This document shows, piece after piece, positions 43,525 to 54,000 of a stretch of 64,000 bases of DNA. The DNA is from Planococcus lenghuensis (GTDB taxonomy: Bacteria; Bacillota; Bacilli; Bacillales_A; Planococcaceae). Every line of letters begins with the position of its first letter. The stretch's first letter is position 1. The stretch is taken from assembly GCF_001999905.1 (NCBI RefSeq), contig NZ_CP019640.1:639001-703000 (forward strand), written 5' to 3'. A program made the position numbers and the translations under genes. The notes under the pieces are model-generated. The model saw only the letters and a program-made list of their open reading frames with translations, made no database searches and was not told the DNA's origin.

Positions 43525-45183
43525 ATGAAGTACAAGTTGAGCAAGAAGGCTGCCGGCGTATCGGTTGCAGCGGCCGTCGCGATTTCTTCTTTCGGTTTTG
43601 CATCAAGCAACACGGTGACAGAGGCAAAGGACAAGAAAAGCGAGCCGACGAACGTCATCATGATGGTCAAGGACGGTACGAGCGCAGGTGCGACGACGCT
43701 GGCAAGATGGTATAAAGGCGAAGACCTCGCTATGGACGAAATTCTCGTCGGCGGCATGCACACGCATTCAGCTGAATCGGCGATCACGGATTCCGCACCG
43801 GCCGGCACGGCGATGGCGACTGGCCATAAAGCCAACGACAAAGTGCTCGGACTTCTTCCGGCAGTTGTGAACACACCTGGCGTCGAACCGGTGGATCCGG
43901 AAGATGCCCTCGACCCGGTCGCGAACGTATTGGAAGGCGCAGAACTATTGGGGAAATCAACAGGGATCATCTCGACTTCTGAAATCCAACACGCGACACC
44001 GGCCGCATTTTCGGCTCATGCGCCGCTGCGTTACGATTACGATGATATCGCTGAACAGCAAGTGTACCAGGACATTGAAGTGGTTCTTGGCGGCGGTAAG
44101 GCATCACTCGCACCGGGAGAGGGCCGAAACGCGCGTAAAGACGGCGAAAACCTGCTTGAAGTGATCGACGAAAACGGCTATGACTTCGTTGAAACGAAAG
44201 AGGAGCTCTTGAACTCGACATCCGATAAATTATGGGGCTCATTCGCACCGTCCGCGTTAGCGTATGACTTTGACCGCCAGGCAGCGAAAGACAGCGAGGA
44301 ACCATCCCTCGCTGACATGACGGCCAAAGGCATCGAGACCTTATCCAAAGACGAAGACGGCTTCTTCATGTTCGTGGAAGGCAGTAAAGTGGACTGGGCC
44401 GCGCATGCGAACGACCCGATCGGCATCATCAGTGACGTGCTCGCATTCGACGAAGCTGTCGCGGAAGCGGTGGAATTCGCGAAGGAAGACGGTAACACGA
44501 TGGTCATCGTCGTCAGTGACCACGGCAACAGCGGAATCACGATGGGAAATGTAAACACGAGCGGCACGTATTCGTCAATCCCGGTGTCAGCCTACATCGA
44601 TCCGTTGAAAAAAGCGGAGCTGACGGTTGAAGGGGCATTGAGCAAGTTGAAAGAAGACCGCTCCAATATGGAGGAAGTGGCTGCGCTTTACGGCTTGGAT
44701 AACTTGACTGCCAATGAACTGGAAGCATTGAAAGCGGCGGAAGACCTGGGAGACCTGATGGCCGATATGCTTTCGGAACGTGCGAACCTCGGCTTCACGA
44801 CCGGCGGCCATACGGGAGAAGATGTCTTCTTGTATGCATATGGACCGTCCAAACCGATGGGACTTGTGGACAACACGGACCTGGCCGGTGAAATGGCGGA
44901 GCACCTCGGCTTTGATCTCGTAAAAGTCACGGACGAGCTTTTCGTAAATGCGAAAGAGGCGTTCGAACAAAAAGGCTTCACAACCCGTATTGACGATACG
45001 GACGCAGAAAATGTGGTTTTCGTTGCGGAAAAAGACAACATCAAAATCGAGCTGCCGGAGAATAAAGACCTGGCGTACGTGACACACAATAAGAAGTCTT
45101 ACGAGAAGACACTCGATGGTGTAACGGTATTCAACGGATCGGAATTCTTCGTGTCCCAAATCGCGTTGAATATGTCGAAATAA
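43525..45183 (+). CDS. Secreted alkaline phosphatase
   Basis: 552 residues from the ATG at 43525 (AGGAGG upstream). A Sec signal peptide (KKAAGVSVAAAVAISSFGFA) is followed by the alkaline phosphatase core: metal Asp in MMVKDGTSAG, nucleophile region ITDSAPAGTAMATGHK (Ser90), VEGSKVDWAAH, VVSDHGNSG and GGHTGED. All metal-binding motifs are recognisable. The final ~90 residues form an extra domain. Cleaves phosphomonoesters outside the cell, normally under phosphate starvation. Confidence 0.92.
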   Translation: MKYKLSKKAAGVSVAAAVAISSFGFASSNTVTEAKDKKSEPTNVIMMVKDGTSAGATTLARWYKGEDLAMDEILVGGMHTHSAESAITDSAPAGTAMATGHKANDKVLGLLPAVVNTPGVEPVDPEDALDPVANVLEGAELLGKSTGIISTSEIQHATPAAFSAHAPLRYDYDDIAEQQVYQDIEVVLGGGKASLAPGEGRNARKDGENLLEVIDENGYDFVETKEELLNSTSDKLWGSFAPSALAYDFDRQAAKDSEEPSLADMTAKGIETLSKDEDGFFMFVEGSKVDWAAHANDPIGIISDVLAFDEAVAEAVEFAKEDGNTMVIVVSDHGNSGITMGNVNTSGTYSSIPVSAYIDPLKKAELTVEGALSKLKEDRSNMEEVAALYGLDNLTANELEALKAAEDLGDLMADMLSERANLGFTTGGHTGEDVFLYAYGPSKPMGLVDNTDLAGEMAEHLGFDLVKVTDELFVNAKEAFEQKGFTTRIDDTDAENVVFVAEKDNIKIELPENKDLAYVTHNKKSYEKTLDGVTVFNGSEFFVSQIALNMSK

Positions 45184-45193
45184 GAGGAACGGG

Positions 45194-45237
45194 AAAAAGC
45201 TGTCTCTCCGGCGGTAAGCCGGGGAGGCGGCTTTTTT
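45194..45237 (+). terminator. Terminator of the phosphatase gene
   Basis: AAAAAGC...GCTTTTTT outer arms with a CCGGC/GCCGG inner stem. Confidence 0.8.
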
Positions 45238-45387
45238 GCGCGTTACTTTTTGTTTGTGATGAAGCGGCCGAGCCGGCGAAGGGAAAGCGATTTGTGTGAA
45301 GCGTCTGACCGGTCCGTTCCCGGATTACACGTTCATTATAAATACAAAGCATGATCGGCTCTGTCAAACGAATCCGAAGTTCCGGCT

Positions 45388-45972
45388 TCATTCTTCTACA
45401 ACAATCGCGCCTTCATACATTTTGCCATACAGGACGGTTAATTTTTTGGCCATCGTTTCAGGCGTATCCCGGAAGCCTTCCTTGATCCAATGGAGGAAAA
45501 AGCCGAGGCTTCCATAAGTCAGGAAATAATTGAGCGTCGGAATGTCGATATCGCTCGTTTCTTCAAGGCGCAGTTCGGTGGCGGATACTTGGACAAGGCT
45601 TTCGCAGAACTGATTCTGGGAACCGGGCAGCACTTCGCCGCGGATGATCAGCGAAAAGATGAACTGGTTTTGATAAATATATTCGAATATGGGCAAGTGA
45701 CGCTCCAAATCTGTGGACGAAAAGCGCTTCCTGTCCTGGAAACTTTTCCGGAAATAGATGATCAGGCCATTCAGATGGTCTTCGACGATGGCTGCCAGCA
45801 ATGCATTCAAATCCTTGTAATGGGAATAGAACGTCACGCGATTGGTTGTTGCGTGTTTAGCGACTTCTGTAACGGAAATTTCATGGAGTTCTTTTTCTTT
45901 CAATAAATCCAGCAGCGCTGTTTTCAAGTTTTTCTGAGTCCGCAGTATGCGGCGGTCTTCAGTGCCCGGCAT
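45388..45972 (-). CDS. TetR family transcriptional regulator
   Basis: 194 residues. An N-terminal TetR HTH (ALLDLLKEKELHEISVTEVAKHATTNRVTFYSHY, split here by its helix-turn-helix) and a TetR_C-type ligand domain (YGSLGFFLHWIKEGF). It is divergent from the SDR gene at 46125 with a shared 150-nt region containing an inverted repeat, suggesting it represses that gene and itself. Confidence 0.85.
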   Translation of the reverse strand: MPGTEDRRILRTQKNLKTALLDLLKEKELHEISVTEVAKHATTNRVTFYSHYKDLNALLAAIVEDHLNGLIIYFRKSFQDRKRFSSTDLERHLPIFEYIYQNQFIFSLIIRGEVLPGSQNQFCESLVQVSATELRLEETSDIDIPTLNYFLTYGSLGFFLHWIKEGFRDTPETMAKKLTVLYGKMYEGAIVVEE

Positions 45973-46031
45973 ATTCCAAGCCTCCTAAATGCTGAAAAAT
46001 GAATGTGTATTTTCATTTATTATGGCATTAG

Positions 46032-46053
46032 TCGATTTAAACAGACAAATCGA
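46032..46053. promoter_or_regulatory. Probable TetR operator
   Basis: TCGATTT and AAATCGA arms separated by 8 nt, centred in the divergent tetR/SDR intergenic region. Confidence 0.55.
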
Positions 46054-46124
46054 ATACATTTCTGTTAATTTACATATGTAGTTTAATTCGAATGGAGCCT
46101 AATGGCTTTCGGGAGGAAAAAGAA

Positions 46125-46859
46125 ATGAACCGGTTAGCGGGGAAAGTAGCAATCATTACAGGGGCGGCTCAAGGGATGGGTGCATCCCATGTACGGAAGT
46201 TTATCGAAGAAGGCGCGAAAGTGGTACTGACCGATTTGAATGAAGAAAAAGGTCATGCGCTGGCGGAAGAGTTGGGTGCGGATGCATTATTCATTAAACA
46301 GGATGTGGCGAACGCTGAAGATTGGGCGGCGGTTATCGCAGAAGCGGAAACAGCATTCGGCCCGGTGGATGTCCTTGTGAATAACGCGGGTATCACCATG
46401 GCCAAATCGATTTTGGAGACGACGGAAGAAGAGTATCGCCGGATTGTGAATATCAATCAGGTTTCCGTCTTTCTCGGCATGAAAACGGTTATTCCGTCCA
46501 TGCAAAAAGCTGGCGGCGGCTCAATTGTCAATATTTCATCGATGAATGGCCTCGTCGCGGGCGCAATCGGTTACACCGATACAAAATTTGCGGTTCGCGG
46601 CATGACCAAAGCGGCAGCAATGGAGTGTGCCCATTACGGAATCCGGGTGAATTCCGTGCACCCGGGCGTCATCGCAACGCCAATGGTCATCCAGGAAGAC
46701 ACAAAAGCGGCCGTGGAAGAATTCTCGAAACACATCCCGCTTAAGCGGGTAGCCCAGCCAGAGGAAGTGTCCAATATGGTGCTGTTTTTGGCATCGGATG
46801 AAGCCAGCTATTCGACAGGTGCGGAATTTGTGATCGACGGCGGGATGACGGCTCAGTAA
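46125..46859 (+). CDS. SDR family oxidoreductase
   Basis: 244 residues from the ATG at 46125 (GGGAGG upstream). Classical short-chain dehydrogenase: TGAAQGMG cofactor loop (12-19), VNNAG, Ser138/139, Tyr150 and Lys154 (YTDTK), and PG-x-TP after the catalytic strand. Asp37 (LTDLN) suggests NAD(H) preference. Resembles 3-alpha/20-beta-hydroxysteroid dehydrogenase-type enzymes; substrate unknown. Likely regulated by the divergent TetR. Confidence 0.88.
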   Translation: MNRLAGKVAIITGAAQGMGASHVRKFIEEGAKVVLTDLNEEKGHALAEELGADALFIKQDVANAEDWAAVIAEAETAFGPVDVLVNNAGITMAKSILETTEEEYRRIVNINQVSVFLGMKTVIPSMQKAGGGSIVNISSMNGLVAGAIGYTDTKFAVRGMTKAAAMECAHYGIRVNSVHPGVIATPMVIQEDTKAAVEEFSKHIPLKRVAQPEEVSNMVLFLASDEASYSTGAEFVIDGGMTAQ

Positions 46860-46895
46860 ATTTCCATATACGCTGTTACTCCCGCTGTCGGGATG

Positions 46896-46936
46896 AAAAA
46901 GCACTGCCCACATTTCAATTATGGGCAGTGCTTTTT
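46896..46936 (+). terminator. Terminator of the SDR gene
   Basis: AAAAAGCACTGCCCA pairs perfectly with TGGGCAGTGCTTTTT. Confidence 0.9.
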
Positions 46937-47000
46937 GTATAATGATAAAGACAGTTGATTGGCAGCGAATAAAACATAGAGCTAAAGGGAGATCGTCAGT

Positions 47001-47978
47001 TTGAAGGTTTCGCGTAAAATGGTCGATAAGCAATTGCGGTTCAAAGGAATGCTGTTTGACCGGTTAGTAAGAAAATCAAGCGAAGAAAAGTTCATCGAGT
47101 CGATGCGCAATTCCAAAAAGCAAGTGGAGAAGCGGTTCCGGGGAAAAGACGTGGAAGGGCTGGCGTGCAGTGAAGCATGGGTGAGCCGCGGCGACGGTTC
47201 CGCCATCCGGGTACGGATTTATAAACCGCTCCATCAGTTGAAAGCGGTGCCCGGTGTATTGTGGATCCATGGCGGCGGCTATGCGCAAGGCACGCCGGAG
47301 ATAAGTGGGGATATGTACAAACAATTGATCGACACGCGCGATTGTGTAATCATCGCGCCGGATTATCGCCTGTCGATCGATGCCCCTTACCCGGCGGCGA
47401 TTGAAGATTGCTATGAGGTTCTTGTGTGGATGAAAAACCATGCGGAAGAGTTGGATATCCGGGATGATCAGCTCATAATCGGTGGTGAGAGCGCGGGAGG
47501 CGGCTTGACGGCGGCGCTTGCTTTAATTGCCCGGGACACAGGGGAAGTGAATATTGCGTTTCAGATGCCGCTTTATCCGATGATCGACGACCGGAGGGTG
47601 ACGGAATCCGCCAGAGAGAATAACGCCTACATATGGAATTCGGACACGAACCGCTGGGCCTGGAAATTGTACCTCGGTGAATTATTCGGCGAAAATGTGC
47701 CTCCTTACGCAGCAGCCGGCAGGGCGACGGATTACCGGAATTTACCGCCGGCCGTGACGTTTGTCGGCGATATCGAACCATTCCGGGATGAAACGATTCA
47801 ATACGTGGAGAATTTGAGAAGAGCCGGCGTGCCGGTCGATTTTAAGATCTGCAAAGGCGCTTACCATGGGTTTGACATTATCAATCCGAAAGCGGACATC
47901 AGCAAGACGGCAAGAGACTTTTTGATGAAATCGTTCAAGTATGCAACCGAGCATTATTTTGCGCGGCAAGAACGGTAG
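47001..47978 (+). CDS. Alpha/beta hydrolase (HSL-type esterase)
   Basis: 325 residues from a TTG with GGGAG about 10 nt upstream. Hormone-sensitive-lipase-like esterase: oxyanion motif HGGGYAQG (90-97), nucleophile GESAGGG (Ser164), acid in VGDIEPFRDE and His in GAYHGFD. Short-chain ester hydrolysis in the cytoplasm is expected; no signal peptide. Monocistronic with terminators on both sides. Confidence 0.87.
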   Translation: MKVSRKMVDKQLRFKGMLFDRLVRKSSEEKFIESMRNSKKQVEKRFRGKDVEGLACSEAWVSRGDGSAIRVRIYKPLHQLKAVPGVLWIHGGGYAQGTPEISGDMYKQLIDTRDCVIIAPDYRLSIDAPYPAAIEDCYEVLVWMKNHAEELDIRDDQLIIGGESAGGGLTAALALIARDTGEVNIAFQMPLYPMIDDRRVTESARENNAYIWNSDTNRWAWKLYLGELFGENVPPYAAAGRATDYRNLPPAVTFVGDIEPFRDETIQYVENLRRAGVPVDFKICKGAYHGFDIINPKADISKTARDFLMKSFKYATEHYFARQER

Positions 47979-48009
47979 CGCGGAATTCATACAGGAATTG
48001 CTGGACATG

Positions 48010-48046
48010 AAATCTCCCGGACAAAAGTGTCCGGGAGATTTTTTCT
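48010..48046. terminator. Bidirectional terminator
   Basis: AAATCTCCCGGACA and TGTCCGGGAGATTTTTT around a short loop, between convergent genes. Confidence 0.9.
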
Positions 48047-48094
48047 TTTCCAGCTGTTTATGATTTGAATCAAGTCCTGAGCGGTGGCGCCGTG

Positions 48095-48994
48095 CTACCG
48101 GTTGTCACTTTTCACAATCGGGCAGGAAGGATCGCTTGCCCATTCATTCATGGAGCCGTCATACACGGCGACGTTATGCTGTCCGAGTTTATTCAGCAGC
48201 AAGGCGTTCCATGTCGCCGCGATGCCGCCGCCGCAATAGGTGATGACTTTTTTATCCGGATCCAGTGCACCGGTTTGTTCAAACGCGGCGCGCAACCGGG
48301 CATCCTCATACAATTCTTTTGTTTGTTCATCGGCATGGATGCCGAAAAAGATATTCAGGCTGCCCGGAATGTGGCCGCTGCGCGGGTCATCGGAAAGATG
48401 GCCATGGAATTCTTCCGGCGACAGGCTGTTGATGAGAACCGTCTGTTCATCGGCCATCGCTTTCTTGACATCGTCTTTCGTTGCCAGCATTTCAGGCCGC
48501 CGCTGTCCTGTGAAAGCGGCTGGAGGGTAGGCGGGTTCATCCGTTGATAATTCCCGGCCTTCCGCCAGCCATTTCTGCAGGCCTCCTTCGAGAATGGCGA
48601 CCCGGTCGAATCCCTCATACCGCATCTGCCAAGCGAGACGGGAGGCCCAGTAGGAAGCCGCGATTGATTCGCCGACCAGCGCGTTCTGATCGTAAATCAC
48701 GGTGTACGTGTCATCGCCGATTCCGAGTCTTGTCAATTTTTCAATGAATGCTTCACGGGAAGGTACCGTGAATGGCAAATCGGCGTCTGTATCGGATAAT
48801 TCTCCGGCCAGATCCGCATATACGGCTCCCGGGATATGACCTTCTTCATAAGAAGATCTGCCGGACTTTATATCCGGAGGTCCGCCGCCTTCCGGAAATT
48901 TCATGAATACCGTCGCATCCACGATTCTCAGCTTGGGCTCATCCAATCGGGCGGCCAGCCATTCGGTTGTGACGATCAATGGCATATCATTCAT
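48095..48994 (-). CDS. Sulfurtransferase with two rhodanese domains
   Basis: 299 residues from the ATG at 48994 (AAGGAGG 6-8 nt upstream; a GTG at 49012 overlaps that site). N-terminal structural rhodanese domain (VDATVFM, GHIPGAVYADL) and a catalytic C-terminal domain with Cys254 in TYCGGGIAA. The CGGGI-type loop suggests thiosulfate or 3-mercaptopyruvate sulfurtransferase activity; which one cannot be told reliably. Confidence 0.88.
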   Translation of the reverse strand: MNDMPLIVTTEWLAARLDEPKLRIVDATVFMKFPEGGGPPDIKSGRSSYEEGHIPGAVYADLAGELSDTDADLPFTVPSREAFIEKLTRLGIGDDTYTVIYDQNALVGESIAASYWASRLAWQMRYEGFDRVAILEGGLQKWLAEGRELSTDEPAYPPAAFTGQRRPEMLATKDDVKKAMADEQTVLINSLSPEEFHGHLSDDPRSGHIPGSLNIFFGIHADEQTKELYEDARLRAAFEQTGALDPDKKVITYCGGGIAATWNALLLNKLGQHNVAVYDGSMNEWASDPSCPIVKSDNR

Positions 48995-49234
48995 CTTGCT
49001 CTCCTCCTTCACTTCATTGCTATAACTTTACGCTTCCGGGAAGAAACCCGTCAAAAATTACGCAAGGAAAAGCGGCAAATGCCTGGAACAAACAGTCCGG
49101 TTTGGATTGTCATCCACCTGACAATTACAGCTGCTTTTTCAACGCCGGTAATCAGCGGGGTTGAATAACCATATTCGGTTCCATCAATGACTCCGCTTAC
49201 AATTAATTATAGTAAACCGAGGGAGGAATAACAT

Positions 49235-50037
49235 ATGACAAATGAAGTTTATGTAATTACAGGGGGATCGGGCGGCATGGGAAAAGCGACCGCTGAACTG
49301 GCAGGAAAAAAAGGGACACTTTTACTGGCAGACATTTCCCAAGAGCGCTTGATCTGGACAAGAGAAGAGCTGGCGGGAAAAGGAATCACTGATGTCCATC
49401 TCCAGACGGTCGACATTACATCGAAAGAAGAGGTTGCGGCGCTCGCGCGAAAAGCTGCGGAACTCGGTACGTTAAAAGGGTTAGTGCAAACAGCCGGTTT
49501 ATCGCCGACGATGGCAGAACCGAAACGCATCACGGAAGTGAACCTGGTCGGCACCAGACTTATACTGGAAGCCTTCCTGCCGCTTGCGACGAAAGGAACC
49601 TCGGCAGTGATGATTGCCTCTATGAGTGCCTATATGGCGCCGCGCGTCGGCCCGTTCATCGACGTACTGAAGTAGCCACTGGCTAAAAACGTCGCTGAAA
49701 CGATGGAACAATTCACCCAGGGCAATCCGGGAGCCGCCTATAGTTTATCGAAACTGGGGGTTTTGTTGAATGTTGAAGACCAGGCGTGGGCTTGGGGGGA
49801 AAAAGGCGCCCGTCTCAACTCGCTTTCGCCGGGAACGATCAATAAGCGGCACAGCAAAAGCAAATGGCAGTGATGCTGGATCACACGCCCCTCCGTCGGG
49901 AAGGCGAACCTTCGGAAATTGCTTCGGCGTTGGGATTCCTGCTGAGTGATGCCGCTTCGTATATTACGGGCATCGATTTACGTGTAGATGGCGGTACAGT
50001 CGCAAACTTGCCGAGAATGAAAAATGCCTTGTCCTAA
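49235..50037 (+). pseudogene. SDR oxidoreductase gene broken by a stop and a frameshift
   Basis: The first 146 codons encode an SDR (TGGSGGMGKATAE, LVQTAGLSP, MIASMSAYM) ending in an in-frame TAG at 49673. The same frame then continues with SDR-like sequence (Tyr-x-x-x-Lys: YSLSK, LNSLSPGTI) to a TGA near 49873. The last third lies in another frame ([31 protein letters not shown]) to a TAA at 50037. Two independent lesions make a pseudogene likely. A ribosome site (GGGAGG) remains at the start. Confidence 0.88.
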
Positions 50038-50185
50038 AGAATCGAATCGAATTCTATCAGGCATTTACACACGGAGGGGGAGCGGTTTCTGCTGCTCCTC
50101 CTTTCTCGTTTTCCTGTTTGATATTTTCCGGAGTGAATGAAAAGGTCGGTTTTTAACCGGGTTTTATTTCTTTATCTTACAACAA

Positions 50186-50216
50186 AACCCCTCTGCAAAA
50201 ATCCTGCAGAGGGGTT
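50186..50216 (-). terminator. Terminator of the LysM gene
   Basis: AACCCCTCTGCA pairs perfectly with TGCAGAGGGGTT; the minus strand continues into TTTGTTG. Confidence 0.85.
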
Positions 50217-50282
50217 AAGAGGTTCTCTATGCTGATTTTGCTGTTTCGCTAAATTCGCTGGACTCTCTTGGAGTGGCGCGGA

Positions 50283-50774
50283 TTAATCGACTGCGCCATC
50301 GTCATCTTCATCAATCAGGCCGTCGTCTTCATCGACTTCATCTTCTGCTGTTTGGGCTACTTCATCGTCATCGGCCACTTCATCTTCAAATGCGCCGTCT
50401 TCCCCAGGTCCGTAGACAATTCCGTCACCTGGCATCAGTCCGTATTCATCGACACCCGGGTTGTATTCATACAAATCATCCGTCGTCACACCATAATCTT
50501 CCCCGATTTGGGAAAGTGTATCCCCCGGCTGTACGAAATGGATGTCATCGTCGTTATTTACCGTGAGCTCCGCACCGACTGGCAGGCCATACTCGTCATA
50601 CTGCGCGTTGTCCTCCATCAACTGATCGACACCGACTCCGTATTCCTCTGCAATTCCCCAAAAGGTATCGCCTGCTTCCACCGTCACGACTTCTGCTGCA
50701 GATGCTGATAAGCCACCTCCGAGGATAAGACCCGTGGCAAGAGCTGCTGTTGTAAATTTCTTACGTGTGCTCAT
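50283..50774 (-). CDS. Secreted double-LysM protein with acidic tail
   Basis: 163 residues from the ATG at 50774 (GAGGAG 8 nt upstream). Signal peptide ends near ASAAE. Two LysM domains (VEAGDTFWGIAEEYGV; VQPGDTLSQIGEDYGV) bind peptidoglycan. The last ~40 residues are almost only Asp/Glu/Val/Ala. No catalytic domain is attached, so a structural or wall-tethering role is likely. Confidence 0.87.
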   Translation of the reverse strand: MSTRKKFTTAALATGLILGGGLSASAAEVVTVEAGDTFWGIAEEYGVGVDQLMEDNAQYDEYGLPVGAELTVNNDDDIHFVQPGDTLSQIGEDYGVTTDDLYEYNPGVDEYGLMPGDGIVYGPGEDGAFEDEVADDDEVAQTAEDEVDEDDGLIDEDDDGAVD

Positions 50775-50783
50775 CTTTTCCAC

Positions 50784-51093
50784 TCCTCTTTTGTTTTGTC
50801 GTGCTGTTACTTAGTATTTCCGAATATGACAATAACAAAACAGAATTTTCAATTACATTTCAAGTTCATTCAAAAGTCATGGGAGAAAGAGCTGACAATC
50901 TCTATTAAAACGATTTGGAAGGTGATGAACAAGCAACGAAGGCAAGGCGGGACCAGGCTGGACTTCAATTATCCGTCCGCCATAAAATTCACAAGTTCGA
51001 AAGAGAAATTTCCGGATAGATGATATGATGAAGTGTAGACTTTTTAGAAATGATTCATTGATAGATCGATCAGTTTTAAGAACAGGTGATTAC
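50784..51093. other. Intergenic region before the helicase
   Basis: Holds the divergent promoters of the LysM gene and the helicase. A 75-codon frame (50796-51023) lacks a ribosome site and is not supported. Confidence 0.35.
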
Positions 51094-54000
51094 ATGGTAC
51101 TGGCAAAAACAGCTGCATATAAAGCTTCCTTACGAATGACAAAGACCGCTTCAGAGAAGATGAGAGGGTTCGGCATCAGCGAACGCTCCTTTTTTATGGC
51201 GGACCGGCCATTTCAGGTATTCATCGAACGCTATCCGGCAAGTGCGGATGGCTCTCTTTCGGCCGCATTCATTATTGGCGGACCCGAGATGGCCCGCATG
51301 TCGGAACGTGAGCCGGAAGGGGCGATGGTCCTTCACTGCGTGGTCGCGAACCACCGGCTGCTGGTGACGAATGTGACGATGCGGAAAGCCAACCAAGCAC
51401 TCGGGACGAATTGGCAGCGCGAGGAGTCGATCGCTTTCGACAGTTCCCGCGACCCGGTTTCAGTGGCGCTCCTCAATTTGATCAACCGGATGACGCCGGC
51501 GAAGGAAAGTTCGGAGTACGTGAAAAAACGGATTTCCAGCTGGGAAGGCTATTTGAAGATCCAGGAGCGCGGCATGGATATTCCGGATATGAAGACGCCA
51601 TACGCGAAACTGGCGTTCAGCCATGATTTCAGTCGCATCACATTGACTGGCTGCCAGTTGAAAGACAAGGAATGGAAAACGCTGAAAGGGTTAAGTGTGC
51701 GGCTTGCCGGAATTGACGGGGATGTCGGCACGGTCATCAAAGCGGCGAACCGGACGGTCGAAATCGAATTGCAGCCATACGTCATCAAACAGCTGCGGGA
51801 AAAAGGGCATGTGCTTTCAAAGCGGGAAGTGGTGTTCAGCAATTTTGCGGCATTAAGCCAGATCAGAAGGCTGCGGCAAGGGTTCACGAACCTGGAAAAA
51901 GGCCTTGCCGTGAATCCGAATCTCGACCGGCTATTATTCGAAGAACAGCCGCCGGTTGCCCCGCTCAAGGAGATCCAGCCGCTGACATTCCATAACCGGC
52001 TGAACGAATTCCAGCAGCGGGCGGTGACGGGGGCGGTGGCGGCTGAAGATTTATACGTCATCCAAGGACCGCCGGGGACGGGGAAGACGACCGTCATTTC
52101 GGAGATCTGCCTGCAAAATGCGAAAAAAGGGCTGAAGACGCTTGTCGCGTCGCAATCGAATCTGGCGGTTGATAACGCGCTCGGCCGTCTGCTGGCCAAT
52201 AAAGACATCCGCATTCTCCGGGTCGGCCGGACGGAGAGCATCGAAGAAGACGGCAAGAAGTTCATCGAAGAAAACGTCGGCCAGTATTGGAAAGACCATA
52301 CGCTTAAAGAAATATCGGCGCAGTACGAGGCGCGCGAAAAACGCGGAATCGAGCTGGAACAGGAATTGGCGGCAATTGAGCAACGCTATCAGGAGCTGCA
52401 GCCGGTATTTGAGCGCTTAGCGAAAGCCGTCGAAGAAAAAAAGACAGCGCAAAACACGCACCGGAATATTCAAGCAGTATTAAAAGAAGAACAGAACGAA
52501 GTCATCTCCCTTGAGTCAGCGAAAGAACAGGCATTGCAGGAACAGCGGGAATTGACGCAGAAACGGCAGACGCTTCTGGAATTGATCCGCAAGCAGGAAA
52601 TTTTGCTTGAAAGCAAAAGCCTTGCGTGGTTTGAGAACGAGGACAAGCGGATTTCGGATAAGATCCGGCAGCTCGAACGCGCATTGTTGGCCCGCAAGCT
52701 TGAAGACCAACTGGCCGCCGGTAAACAGGAACTCGCAGAGATTGAAGATAAACGGGGACAAGTGTCCGTCCGTCTAGAGCACCAGAACGCGCTAATCGAT
52801 GAAATCGATAACACCAAGAAAGTCGATAGCCTGATGCGGCTGATGGCCGATCATAACATCAAGGAAACACCGGCAATCGATTACGAGATGAACAAACTGG
52901 AAATGATCCGCGAAGAGATGAGCGAGCGACAGAAGCTCGCGCAGCACAATGAAAGCATCACTGCAGCCATTTCGTATGTGGAGAAACTGCTCGCGCCTGC
53001 CGGTGTCGCCCTTGATCAGTTGAAAGCACAGGCGGTGAATACAGGAGAAACGTTCCCTTCAAAGGAGATTGAACAATTTCTTGAAAAGCTGCGAACGTTT
53101 CTGAAAACGAACAAGCAACTCGAGCCAGCCGTTTTGGGTAAAGCATTGGCTGGCTTATACAAAAGACAGCACCATTTATGGCAAAGAGGCGCAAAGCTGA
53201 AATCACCTGAAGTATATATAGAAGATTCGAAGCGCGCATTCGGGCAGTTGAAAAAGATGCTGAACGCGGAAACGCTGAAGCAGCAACAGCAGGATCTCAT
53301 GTTGGACCAGAAATGGCAAACGGCGCTGGACAAGAAGCGCTCGGAACTGACGGCGCTTGAAGAACAGCTTAACCAATTGTCCGTGGACATCGAAATCCCG
53401 GCTGATATTGAAGCAGCCATCGATGAACAGAAAACCGCCCGCACGGAACTTCAAAAAGAGAAATTTTCTCATGAACAGACAGCGGAACGACTGGAAGAAC
53501 TTCAAAAGGATAACAAGCAACAAGTCACTGCTTTAGAGCGCAACGAAGCAACAAGGACTGAAGTCCAAGCGGAACTGGCTCGATTGCAGGAACGAATGGC
53601 GGATAAAGAACAAGAACTGGACGGCTTAAAAGAAATCCTTTCTGCTGACCCTGAAGCTGAATACGAAGAAACGGCGAAACAAATCGCCAGTCTCTCTTTC
53701 CGGAACGAATCCCTGAGGCAGGAACAGAAAAATCTGCTGTTGCTTCAGTCAATCCAGAAAAAATGGCTGGGTTTATTGAATGAAGCAAATGACCATGACT
53801 TGGACGAAATCCGCAAATTATACATCAAGCACGCCAACGTGATTGGGACAACCTGCGTCGCGTCCGCCCGCAAGGATTTCATCGACAATTACCCGGTGTT
53901 CGATGTGGTGATCATCGATGAAGTGTCCAAAGCGACGCCGCCGGAACTGCTGCTGCCGATGCTGAAAGGCAAGAAAATCATTCTCGTTGGGGATCACCAT

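Noticed and set aside
50796-51023. 75-codon frame upstream of the helicase
   Set aside because: No ribosome site; overlaps the region expected to hold divergent promoters.
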